From contig NZ_SJPY01000002.1 in the NCBI RefSeq assembly GCF_007860185.1, positions 403,775-467,774 of the forward strand: a stretch of DNA of 64,000 bases, in the 5' to 3' direction. Shown here in pieces: positions 56,469-64,000 of the stretch (position 1 is its first letter; every line of letters begins with the position of its first letter). A program made the translations under genes and the position numbers. The notes under the pieces were generated by a model that was given only the letters and a program-made list of their open reading frames with translations, was not told the origin of the DNA and did not search any database. The DNA comes from Novipirellula aureliae (GTDB taxonomy: Bacteria; Planctomycetota; Planctomycetia; Pirellulales; Pirellulaceae).

Positions 56469-57086
56469 GTCCGTATAGCCAAACTCGCCCCGATACTAGC
56501 AGCATTCATTGGCAGAGCGGAAGAGAGATTTCGTAGAAAAGTGGGTGGGCTGTACACGGAGTCGACGGCCAACAGATCCATTCCCATCAAGTGATGCAAT
56601 TGCGTCGACTTCACGTCTTAACAAACGAAGTTCGGGCATCCTTGCACGCTGCTTCGAACGCGATGCGTCACTGGAAGCCCTCTCCTCGGCCCACTCAACA
56701 AAGGCCCACTCTCCCACCCTCCCTGGCTACGAGGTCGTGCCGCTTTTCAGTGCAACATGGCTAACAACATACAACCTCTCTCAAGCGAAGCTTGGGGGGA
56801 GGTCGAACGGGCGTAAGCCTCGTTCGGGAGCGGGGGCTTACGCGATCTGCTTCGTGCAAGTGCCGTACCGGCCCCCTCCCTCGCGAACGCCTTAAGGGCG
56901 TCACTTGACCTCCTACGCAGGGAGGAGAAAGAACGATTCCGGCTAAACGGAAGATTGAACTTAGCTGGCATGGGGTCGGCGGGGGCAGTCCCCGCATCCA
57001 CGGCGTCCCCATCATCGGATCGGTCCTGCCTGCTTGCCGGGTCTGCGCCGCTTCCGCGACTCGGCCCAGCCTACAGTCCTACCGAA
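56469..57086. other. Spacer with hairpins, no gene
   Basis: No supported gene; a 128-codon frame on the plus strand has shadow-like composition. GCGTAAGCC (56811-56819) pairs with GGCTTACGC (56835-56843), and GC-rich repeats continue to about 56930. These look like the degenerate intergenic repeats common in this genome. Confidence 0.5.
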
Positions 57087-60000
57087 TCAATCTTGATTGG
57101 CTCGCCACCAAGGACCAGCTTTGTCATAAACCTCATCGTCATCTGAATGCTTGTCGGTATTTGGATCGGACGCTACCGTCCATTCGCGGCGTGCAATCGC
57201 AGCCATGGTTTCTTCTTTGGCTACCCCGTGCTGCTCCGCGTCACGTTCAAACCAAGCCCAACCGATCGACGGTTCAGGCTCGTCTTCGTAAACCTCTTCC
57301 TCTTCAACGTAAGTGACCTTTGGCCGTGGCAAGCGGATCGAAACCGGTCTGGGATCTGGCCGCGTTGGTTCGGGCTCGGTGGGTTCGGGCTCGGTCGGAT
57401 CCGGCTCAATCGCTTCGGGCTCGGGCGCTTCGGGCTCGGGCGCTTCGGGCTCGGGCGCTTCGGGCTCGGGCGCTTCGGGTTTTGGCTGCAGTGCTTCCGC
57501 CTCGATCACGATCACCTTCGGTTCAGGCCGTTTCAGTTGTTTTTCAACATAGACGATCTTTGGCTTTGGCTTCGCTTTTGGCTCTTCCAACATCGGTTCT
57601 GGCTCTGGCGTTGGTTCTGGCTCTTCAGCCTCGGCTTCCGTTACCGGCTCATCTTCGACTTCTTCCTCTTCGTAGGCATCCTCTTCCTCATACGCTTCTT
57701 CAACAATCTCCTCGGGCTGCAGAATCTCGGCACGGCCGGGATGTCCTTGTGGTGGCATCAAACGCACCTCGACATCGATTTCATGGAAGATTTCGACGAT
57801 GTGTTCGTGACAGGTAAACATCAGCACTTGATGCCCGAGCTCGGCAAATGTTTTGAGCGTTCGGGCCGCAGCAATTGCACGGTCGCCATCAAAGTTGACA
57901 AGCACATCGTCGAGAACGAGAGGCAGCATGACTCCGCGTCGAGCATAGGCGGCAGCCAAGGAAAGGCGTAGGGCGATAAAGACCGCTTCACGGGTCCCTC
58001 GACTCAGCACTTCGATCGGCAGTGATTTATCGTTCGCATCATCTATCTTTAACTGATTGGTACCAAGCGGAGTCCAAATGCGGTTGTACTTCCCATCGGT
58101 CAACTGAGTCAAAAATGACGATGCTTCGCGAAGTGTCTCCGGTTGCCGCTCTCGTTCGAACGTACCACAAACATCTTCCAACAACGAACTCGCCATCGAC
58201 AAGGTTTGCCAACGGCGAACCGCCGCCGCGATTTTTCGTTCGACGCATCCCAATTCAAGTTGAGCCGATGTTAAACGGCTATCCTCGCCAAGCTGCTTCA
58301 TCTCTTGCGCGATCTCACCTTGCTGAATACGCAACTGGGCGACCCGTGCTTCGGTTTCGGTCATGCGTGTCGTCAACGCATCCCAGCGTTTTTCGATATC
58401 GCTCATCTTAGCGCCCTCGATCTCACGAGCGACCGCATCGTAATCGACGTGAGTCCCGATGATCGACCGAACCTGCTTCTCCAACTCCCCGTGCTCCTTA
58501 CGCATGTCGACCAAACTCGCTTTGCTATCAACTAAAGCATAGAACTGTTCAGGCGTTGCGACACCGCACTTAGCCCACAGAGCGCGGCGTTGCGTTTCGC
58601 CTCGTTGGATAGCACGAAAATAGGAGCTTTGCTGTTTTTTCAACTTCTGATCTTGTTCTTTTAATTCGCGGCGTCGTTTGATCCAATGCTGTTGCCGTGA
58701 CAATTCTTCGTGCAAATGGTTCAACTGATCGAGCGGGTTGGATCGGGCATGCACACGACGAGTGGCCCCATCCTTTTCACGGCCATCGCGACGCTCATCT
58801 CGGCGACGGTCGACTTGGTGCGGCTCATCACGGCGCGGCTCATTTCGGCGTTGGTGTTTCGCCCGATTGTCGATCGAATCGTCATGATCGCCTCGCGAAC
58901 CGCTCAACGAACTTGCTTGTTCCTGTGACAAATCGAGAGCTTCGAAGTAGAGTGATTCGATTCGGCGTGCGATCGTTTGCCGCTCTCGTCTGCGTTGGTC
59001 CTTCTCTTGTTGCAACTCATCGAGCCGACGGCGGCTCTGTTGCAACATTTCATAGCCATCCCCGAGTTTACGGACGCTCGACGGAGACATCGACTCACTT
59101 AGGCCCAAACGTTCCAGCGTTTCCGCCCATTCATGGCGAGCATCCTTGAGTCCTTCGGCCGCTTTCGTAGCACGCATGCGGGAAGACTTGTAAGACTGCA
59201 TCGCCGCTTCATGATTGTGGTAGGTTGGCAGCGACGATTCGAGTTCAGCAAGCAATTGCTCACTTTCGCGGATGCGTAGCTCCAATGATTCACTGCTGGT
59301 CGGAAGCGACGAATCGACGTCACTTCGTTCCGCCTCAAGCTCACGGATCTGTTTTCGAAGCGTATCAATCTGCCTTTCGCAGTCGTCCAAGTCACGCGAC
59401 GTTGACCGCATTCCATTTTCGCGACCGAAGTAGTACGTCAACATACTCATCAATCCGACCATCAAGCATAACATACCCCAAGTCGGATCCGGATCGGCTG
59501 TGAACCAATCGAGTTGCAGCAGATTCGTGACGCCATAAACGAGCGCAATGCCACCAAATATAAAGGGGACAGACAACAAAATTAAGCGGTCGATAGGAAG
59601 CGCTTCATCGGTCGTCAAGTTGACCGATTCCTTTTCCAGGTCACGGTAGTGACGTTTTAGTTTCTCTAAGTGCTCACCGAGTTGGATACGGTTTCGAAGC
59701 GCCGAAATCAGATCGGTTTGCTCGCGAATCGCTTGCTGTAAATTTGTCGCATGCGCCCGCGATAAGACGTCCTGAAGTTGGACAGCCAGTTTTTCTGCTT
59801 TCGCCTTATGCTCCGCGGCTTCACCGCGAGCTTGATTGAGCTGAAAGACTTCTTCCTTCACTCGTTTGGCGGGAACCGAAAGCGCTGCGAGTGTTTGCCG
59901 CGACATGTCGGGAAGTTTGGACATATCTCCTTCGAGGATAGCGGCCCGGTCCGACTCGTCCATCCCCAAGCGATCTGCATCCGCTTCAAGCGTTTTCCGA

Positions 60001-61064
60001 GCCTTCTCGATCTGTCCATCGAGCCGTTCCATTTGTTCTTCGAGCGCTTCGATCCAAGTCGCTTGTTCGGAGGCTGCTTCGATCCGGCCTTGTAGATCAA
60101 ACAGCCGCTTGCTAACAGGAGATTGCTCGGCTTTGACGCGGATTTCGCGGCGTTTGGCTTTGACCTCTTCGATCTTTGCCTTGCTATCTTCGACCATCGC
60201 CTCGATTTGCACCAATTGACCAGGCGCTTCGTCGGGGAGTTGCGACAGCTTCTCGGTTTCGGCAATCTGCTTGGCCAGATCATCGCGTTGTTTCCAAGTG
60301 TCAAAAACACTTGTCGCAATCTCGACACATCGTGATTCTCGCTCCCAAACGCCCATTCGCTCGGTGGATTGTTCGATCTCCTGCTGCTGAGCACGGCGGA
60401 GGCTCGCCAGCTCACTCCAACGGCGTCCATGGCGAGTTAGCTGTTCGACTTCGTCTCGCAACTTTTCTCGTTTTCGGATCATGCCAGCGATCTTAGACGT
60501 TTCTTCGGTATCAGCCGTTTTCTCGTTTCCGATCATCGACTTACGACCATCGCGTAAACTTCGCAAAACATCGACGAGCGAAACTCGGTCGAGTCCGCTC
60601 GAGAGTTTGTACAGTTCGTCGGCCGCCGATGTGTCATCGAGAGTGCTCAATTCCTGCAATTCTCGAATGCCGATCGCGAACACGTTCGTAAAGATCGGTT
60701 CGTCGATTTGACCAAGCAGACTCGTCAATCGATGCTGACCCTGCGCCAATCCATCTTGGCCGGTAACCGTCAATTGGCCCGTCACGCCCGAATCGGTCAA
60801 TTGGCTAGTACGACGAATTTGGTAGCCGCCGCCTGGACCGGTGACGCGAATTGCTCCGCCTGGGGTTCCGCCGTAAACGGGCGGCAGATAGCGTTCGCGC
60901 CGATCGGATGTAAATCCGTAAAGCTGGGCACGCAAAAATTGCATCAGCGTCGTTTTCCCTGCCTCGTTCGGCCCGTAGAATAACGTCATTCCATCGGAAA
61001 GTGAGTCGACCGAAAGGCCGGTCCAGACACCGAAACCGTCGATTTGTATGTCTTTGATTCTCAT
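57087..61064 (-). CDS. YhaN/SbcC-like AAA ATPase with membrane segments and Pro-Glu tail
   Basis: 1325 residues from ATG 61064. It begins MRIKDIQIDGFGVW with Walker A GPNEAGKTT at residues 31-39. Two long coiled-coil regions follow (about 180-480 and 560-950), separated by a hairpin of two hydrophobic segments (about 488-510, LILLSVPFIFGGIALVYGV, and 530-548). The second ATPase half has LSRGTREAVFIALRLSLAAA and Walker B PLVLDDVLVNFD. The core ends near 1110. Then about 210 residues of acidic and Pro-Glu repeats follow (EAPEPE units, DNA about 57260-57720) and a short end with Trp. YhaN pairs with the YhaO nuclease (next gene upstream); members are linked to DNA end processing. The long tail is not typical of the family. 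Confidence 0.85.
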   Translation of the reverse strand: MRIKDIQIDGFGVWTGLSVDSLSDGMTLFYGPNEAGKTTLMQFLRAQLYGFTSDRRERYLPPVYGGTPGGAIRVTGPGGGYQIRRTSQLTDSGVTGQLTVTGQDGLAQGQHRLTSLLGQIDEPIFTNVFAIGIRELQELSTLDDTSAADELYKLSSGLDRVSLVDVLRSLRDGRKSMIGNEKTADTEETSKIAGMIRKREKLRDEVEQLTRHGRRWSELASLRRAQQQEIEQSTERMGVWERESRCVEIATSVFDTWKQRDDLAKQIAETEKLSQLPDEAPGQLVQIEAMVEDSKAKIEEVKAKRREIRVKAEQSPVSKRLFDLQGRIEAASEQATWIEALEEQMERLDGQIEKARKTLEADADRLGMDESDRAAILEGDMSKLPDMSRQTLAALSVPAKRVKEEVFQLNQARGEAAEHKAKAEKLAVQLQDVLSRAHATNLQQAIREQTDLISALRNRIQLGEHLEKLKRHYRDLEKESVNLTTDEALPIDRLILLSVPFIFGGIALVYGVTNLLQLDWFTADPDPTWGMLCLMVGLMSMLTYYFGRENGMRSTSRDLDDCERQIDTLRKQIRELEAERSDVDSSLPTSSESLELRIRESEQLLAELESSLPTYHNHEAAMQSYKSSRMRATKAAEGLKDARHEWAETLERLGLSESMSPSSVRKLGDGYEMLQQSRRRLDELQQEKDQRRRERQTIARRIESLYFEALDLSQEQASSLSGSRGDHDDSIDNRAKHQRRNEPRRDEPHQVDRRRDERRDGREKDGATRRVHARSNPLDQLNHLHEELSRQQHWIKRRRELKEQDQKLKKQQSSYFRAIQRGETQRRALWAKCGVATPEQFYALVDSKASLVDMRKEHGELEKQVRSIIGTHVDYDAVAREIEGAKMSDIEKRWDALTTRMTETEARVAQLRIQQGEIAQEMKQLGEDSRLTSAQLELGCVERKIAAAVRRWQTLSMASSLLEDVCGTFERERQPETLREASSFLTQLTDGKYNRIWTPLGTNQLKIDDANDKSLPIEVLSRGTREAVFIALRLSLAAAYARRGVMLPLVLDDVLVNFDGDRAIAAARTLKTFAELGHQVLMFTCHEHIVEIFHEIDVEVRLMPPQGHPGRAEILQPEEIVEEAYEEEDAYEEEEVEDEPVTEAEAEEPEPTPEPEPMLEEPKAKPKPKIVYVEKQLKRPEPKVIVIEAEALQPKPEAPEPEAPEPEAPEPEAPEPEAIEPDPTEPEPTEPEPTRPDPRPVSIRLPRPKVTYVEEEEVYEDEPEPSIGWAWFERDAEQHGVAKEETMAAIARREWTVASDPNTDKHSDDDEVYDKAGPWWRANQD

Positions 61065-61079
61065 GATAAATCCATTTTC

Positions 61080-62318
61080 CTAAGACACGAGATTCGGTTT
61101 GCCGCCACGCAGTAGCTCGACGCCAAGCAAAGTGGCTTGGTCGAGTAATTCTTCGCGTGCGGATGGCGAGACGTCGGTAAGAAGTGCCGCCGTCGTACGG
61201 TTAATCATTTCATGCTCTTCGCTAAACGGCAACAGATCTAAATCGCGACCATCCGCCTTACCATGCTTCTCGGCTGCACGCAAAAAATCGCCTAAGATCG
61301 TGTCTTCATCGTTCCATGATTTGGGGTACTGCTTGGGCGGTCGAACGACTAGCGAGGCCGTCCATGCTGCAGGAGTCCCAGCACCAAAATCACGGCGCAG
61401 ACTGTTCAGTAACTCTTCGGTGTCACCAATCGCTTGTAGGTTATCACCGCTGGAGATCGAAATGTCCCAGCCGATCAAAAGGTGGCGGCCACCATTTTCG
61501 TGTTGGAGTCGAGAAATCCGTTCGCCGAGCAGATTGCGGACGCTGCCAACTGCGGCAATTTCCGTTGCATCGATCTCTTCGTAGCAGTATCGAAATGCAT
61601 CACATTCGACCGCACGAACACGGGTCGTTTGCTCTGCATCGACATCGACGACTGAATAGCCATGTGGCCCGGGCTCGGACAACGATCGCCCCTGGGGTGA
61701 ACCACAATAAACCGCAGCCCCTTCGCCGCCGCCATCGAGCTGCACGCGGTTGTGTCTGCCACCAAGTGCCCAGTAATCAAAACGTCCTTCGGCAAGCGCA
61801 TCCGCATCGGAAGCACCATAGCCAATCGCCACGGTGTACTCATCGGTCGGTTCGACTCGATAGCTCGGAACGTGCAGCGTCGAGCGACCTTCGCTACTGC
61901 GACCGACAACCATGCAAATCGTCCGCCCCGCACGCTCCACCGGCACTGCAATCGCACGGTTTTTGGGGAACAGCGTCACATTGGGGGGGAGGGGAGCCGC
62001 CTCAGGCCACCTTTGCGGGTCGTCCGCGACTCCGGCAGCCCAGAAAACGGGCGTTTTCTTCGCATTGAGCTTCTCAAAGTAGTCGAGTAACAACGACATA
62101 CCGTGAGGTCCCGCCGAGGCTGGGCTCAAAAGATCACCGCTAAGGACCAAAAAATCAATATTGTCAACCAACGCAGCTTCGAAAACGGCCGTCGCCGCCC
62201 GACGCGGCGCATCAGCCATCGACTCACGAAGTGCGCTCGGAATCGAATCAAGATCCCCGAGTGGTGCTTCAAGGTGAAAATCACTGGCATGAATAAATCG
62301 AAACGATTCGCCTGGCAT
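61080..62318 (-). CDS. YhaO/SbcD-like metallophosphoesterase, degenerate active site
   Basis: 412 residues from ATG 62318, 15 bases upstream of the YhaN-like gene. Marks: FRFIHASDFHLEAPLG (Asp-x-His), DFLVLSGDLLSPAS (Gly-Asp), and VYCGSPQGRSLSEPGPHGYSVVDV (the C-terminal part of the nuclease domain). The third motif, normally Gly-Asn-His-Asp/Glu, reads AAGVADDPQ, and the fifth (Gly-His-x-His) reads GGRHNRV. Loss of the Asn-His suggests reduced or altered catalysis. The C-terminal domain (about 300-410) should contact YhaN. Role inferred: DNA-end or damage-related complex with YhaN. Confidence 0.8.
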   Translation of the reverse strand: MPGESFRFIHASDFHLEAPLGDLDSIPSALRESMADAPRRAATAVFEAALVDNIDFLVLSGDLLSPASAGPHGMSLLLDYFEKLNAKKTPVFWAAGVADDPQRWPEAAPLPPNVTLFPKNRAIAVPVERAGRTICMVVGRSSEGRSTLHVPSYRVEPTDEYTVAIGYGASDADALAEGRFDYWALGGRHNRVQLDGGGEGAAVYCGSPQGRSLSEPGPHGYSVVDVDAEQTTRVRAVECDAFRYCYEEIDATEIAAVGSVRNLLGERISRLQHENGGRHLLIGWDISISSGDNLQAIGDTEELLNSLRRDFGAGTPAAWTASLVVRPPKQYPKSWNDEDTILGDFLRAAEKHGKADGRDLDLLPFSEEHEMINRTTAALLTDVSPSAREELLDQATLLGVELLRGGKPNLVS

Positions 62319-63028
62319 GGGTTCCCTCCTGTGCGGGCCTTGCCGCTCGCAAAAACGGCACTTTCGTTGTGAAAACTCCTACGTGAGCCTTCTGGTGCAG
62401 ACCGTTCGTGATGCCACAACACCGACTCGATCACCTCTTGTGAACGGACTCGGTTGCGATCCTGGGCATTGCCGCTCGGCTACACAAGCTTGGCAGTTTA
62501 ACGAAAGTTGCGAAAAAGTACCAAGTCGTATTTGGCAAGTTTCACGAAAAGATTTGCAATTGCTTTGCTAGCAAATGGAGAGAAGCTTCGTTTTCCAGCA
62601 ATAAGGCAGCAAACATGTACCAAACGGAACTTATGGAACTTATACGGGATGCGTCGTCAGGGTATCCCACTGGGTTGCTAGCCCGGATTTTTCATGGGCT
62701 TGCAAATTGTTTTGCTAACGTCTACGCCTTAAAGCGTTTACGTTCATTGCTCGAAAAACAGTCTGCTATCGCCAAAACGGCTAATGAATCATCCGGGCTA
62801 GCCTTTTCTTCTTTCGTCACCGACGCGTGCATGGAGGACCACGGCGTTCTCGAAGCGAGTGAATAACGGCAACAAGCGGCTTGAAACGTTGGTCCAGCAA
62901 TGTCGTCTCACCACCATCGACGGGGTGAACATCGCGATCGACCGCATTACATTTCCGTTGATCCAACGATAATTTGATACCGCTAGTGCTTTCCCAATGG
63001 GTTCGCTCTTCGGGTTGATTCGCGTGTA
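62319..63028. other. Spacer with repeat element copy C
   Basis: No gene supported; the open frame across 62615-62866 is written by the repeat. The MITE-like element copy C occupies 62678-62801. Confidence 0.65.
62678..62801. repeat. MITE-like element, copy C (core-less short form)
   Basis: About 124 bp with CTAG at both ends. It keeps both terminal repeats and the right arm of copies A and B (inverted), but has no 64-bp palindromic core. The core-less form shows that core and ends can separate. Confidence 0.85.
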
Positions 63029-64000
63029 CTAGCGGTTAGCGATTTTCCTACCAAGCCCTTCTTTGATATCCATAAAAATGCGGAATAGCGTGGGGACAAA
63101 CACCAACGTGAAGAAGGTCGATACGACCAGACCGCCCAACAGGACGCTCCCCAAACCTCGGTACAGTTCGCTACCGGATCCAGGAAACAACACGAGCGGA
63201 AGCAAACCCAACACGGTGGTAGCGGTTGTCATCAAAATCGGGCGCACTCGCGTTCTAACGCTTTCCAGAATAGCGTCTTTTGACTGGTAGTGCCCTTCGT
63301 TCATAAGGTTGAGCGCTTGATGGACAATCAGAATCGCGTTGTTGACCACGGTTCCAATCAGGATAACAAAGCCTAACATCGTCAACACATCAAGTGGTTG
63401 AGGAAGCATGCCTTGCCATTTCAAGTACACGCCCAGTAGCCGTAAGCCTAGAATTCCTCCGACGGCACCGAGCGGGACACTCAGGATGATGACCAACGGA
63501 TAGATCCAACTTTCAAACAAAGCCGCCATCAACAGGTACGTAATCAATAGTGCCAACAGCACATTCCAGCGCAGCGCCAACCAGGTATCGCGTAGTTTAT
63601 CGGCGGTCCCTGAAAGTTGGATCTGATAACCTCCCGCCAATTGGCCAGATTCACGAATCGGTTTCACGATTTGATCTTCGATCCGCCCGAGTGCGTCTTC
63701 CAGAGCCATTTCGGGTGGCGGAGAAACCTCAATCGTGATTGCCCGCTGGCGTTCACGATGGTTGATCTGTTCGGGGCCACTCGATGGTTCGATTTCGGCA
63801 AGCGATTCAAGCGGAACGAGTTGGCCGCCTGGAGTGGCGATTGGAAGCGATTTGAGAGCTTGCGACGAATTCGCTTGCGAGGTTGTGCCGATGATCGTCA
63901 GGTCGATTTTGTCACCACCGATGTAATAGTCCGCTGCAAACGCTCCGTCGACCAACGCGTTGACCGCATAGCCAAGACCTGTCGCGTTGACTCCCATCTG
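63029..64000 (-). CDS. RND efflux permease, C-terminal part (cut by window edge)
   Basis: At least 323 residues, open to the window edge. The part seen is the second half of an RND permease: porter region to about residue 150, then helices with TYLLMAALFESWIYPLVIIL, SVPLGAVGGILGL, LGFVILIGTVVNNAILIVHQ, and VRPILMTTATTVLGLLPLVL, ending with a final helix FFTLVFVPTLF and a basic tail. VNNAI in the helix-10 position is the usual sequence of many HAE1 members. It is a second RND system, independent of the one at 40417. The adaptor is probably outside the window. Confidence 0.9.
   Translation of the reverse strand, partial: QMGVNATGLGYAVNALVDGAFAADYYIGGDKIDLTIIGTTSQANSSQALKSLPIATPGGQLVPLESLAEIEPSSGPEQINHRERQRAITIEVSPPPEMALEDALGRIEDQIVKPIRESGQLAGGYQIQLSGTADKLRDTWLALRWNVLLALLITYLLMAALFESWIYPLVIILSVPLGAVGGILGLRLLGVYLKWQGMLPQPLDVLTMLGFVILIGTVVNNAILIVHQALNLMNEGHYQSKDAILESVRTRVRPILMTTATTVLGLLPLVLFPGSGSELYRGLGSVLLGGLVVSTFFTLVFVPTLFRIFMDIKEGLGRKIANR

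Noticed and set aside
56509-56895. 128-codon plus-strand open frame
   Set aside because: Ser/Arg/Pro-rich shadow-like sequence crossing GC-rich hairpins.

Overview
The window looks like chromosomal DNA of a planctomycete, most likely a Pirellulaceae relative of Rhodopirellula. The evidence is a set of lineage-typical genes. These include a YTV-repeat surface protein, a TIGR03009-type periplasmic protein, an ECF sigma factor followed by the front part of a planctomycete Ser/Thr kinase, a kinase with a DWG motif and an outside sensor domain, and a squalene-cyclase-repeat membrane protein. Shine-Dalgarno sites are weak, GTG and TTG starts are common, and the spacers are full of short palindromic and tandem repeats. 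No rRNA, IS transposase or CRISPR array is visible.

Left edge (1-2600): a decayed accessory element. It holds the tail of a RelE/ParE toxin, a small zinc-ribbon protein, a RusA resolvase missing its front end, an unknown gene cut by an in-frame TGA, and a DUF2924 gene cut by an in-frame TAA and then joined to unrelated sequence. An initiator tRNA-Met and its terminator follow (2949-3106).

3.7-17.4 kb: a squalene-cyclase-repeat protein, ECF sigma factor plus kinase remnant, an L7/L12-like membrane protein, a methyltransferase/flavin reductase pair, trpF, ahcY, a DUF1015 protein and a sensor kinase. 17.5-26.3 kb: pheA, the chaperones dnaK and clpB, a fatty acid desaturase and a BaiN-type flavoprotein. 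26.3-40 kb: an MMPL exporter; a three-gene cluster that should make glycine betaine from glycine (GSMT, SDMT) and import it (BCCT carrier); DAHP synthase; a double-TM2 protein; a DCC thioredoxin-like protein; a coiled-coil membrane protein; a methyltransferase; and a 2-hydroxyacid dehydrogenase.

40.4-48.1 kb: a NemR-like repressor with an RND efflux pump (adaptor and permease), then a TadE / VWA-TadG / TadE cluster ending in a Pro-Glu tail. 48-57 kb: small membrane proteins, the YTV protein, an endonuclease/phosphatase-fold protein, parB and parA with a parS-like site, and a TIGR03009 protein. 57-62.3 kb: a YhaO/YhaN (SbcDC-like) pair with two membrane segments, a long Pro-Glu tail and a degenerate nuclease. 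The right edge cuts a second RND permease.

The most striking feature not explained by genes is a family of CTAG-bounded, MITE-like palindromic elements (7812-8076, 39997-40420, 62678-62801). Its 64-bp core is present in opposite orientation in two members. A second family, built on TCTCTCCGAGA, has expanded into a 16-copy tandem array (38375-38863). Several repeats end exactly at gene stop codons. AhcY, GSMT, SDMT and several other methyltransferases link the window to S-adenosylmethionine turnover; TrpF, PheA and DAHP synthase belong to aromatic amino acid synthesis but are scattered rather than in an operon.
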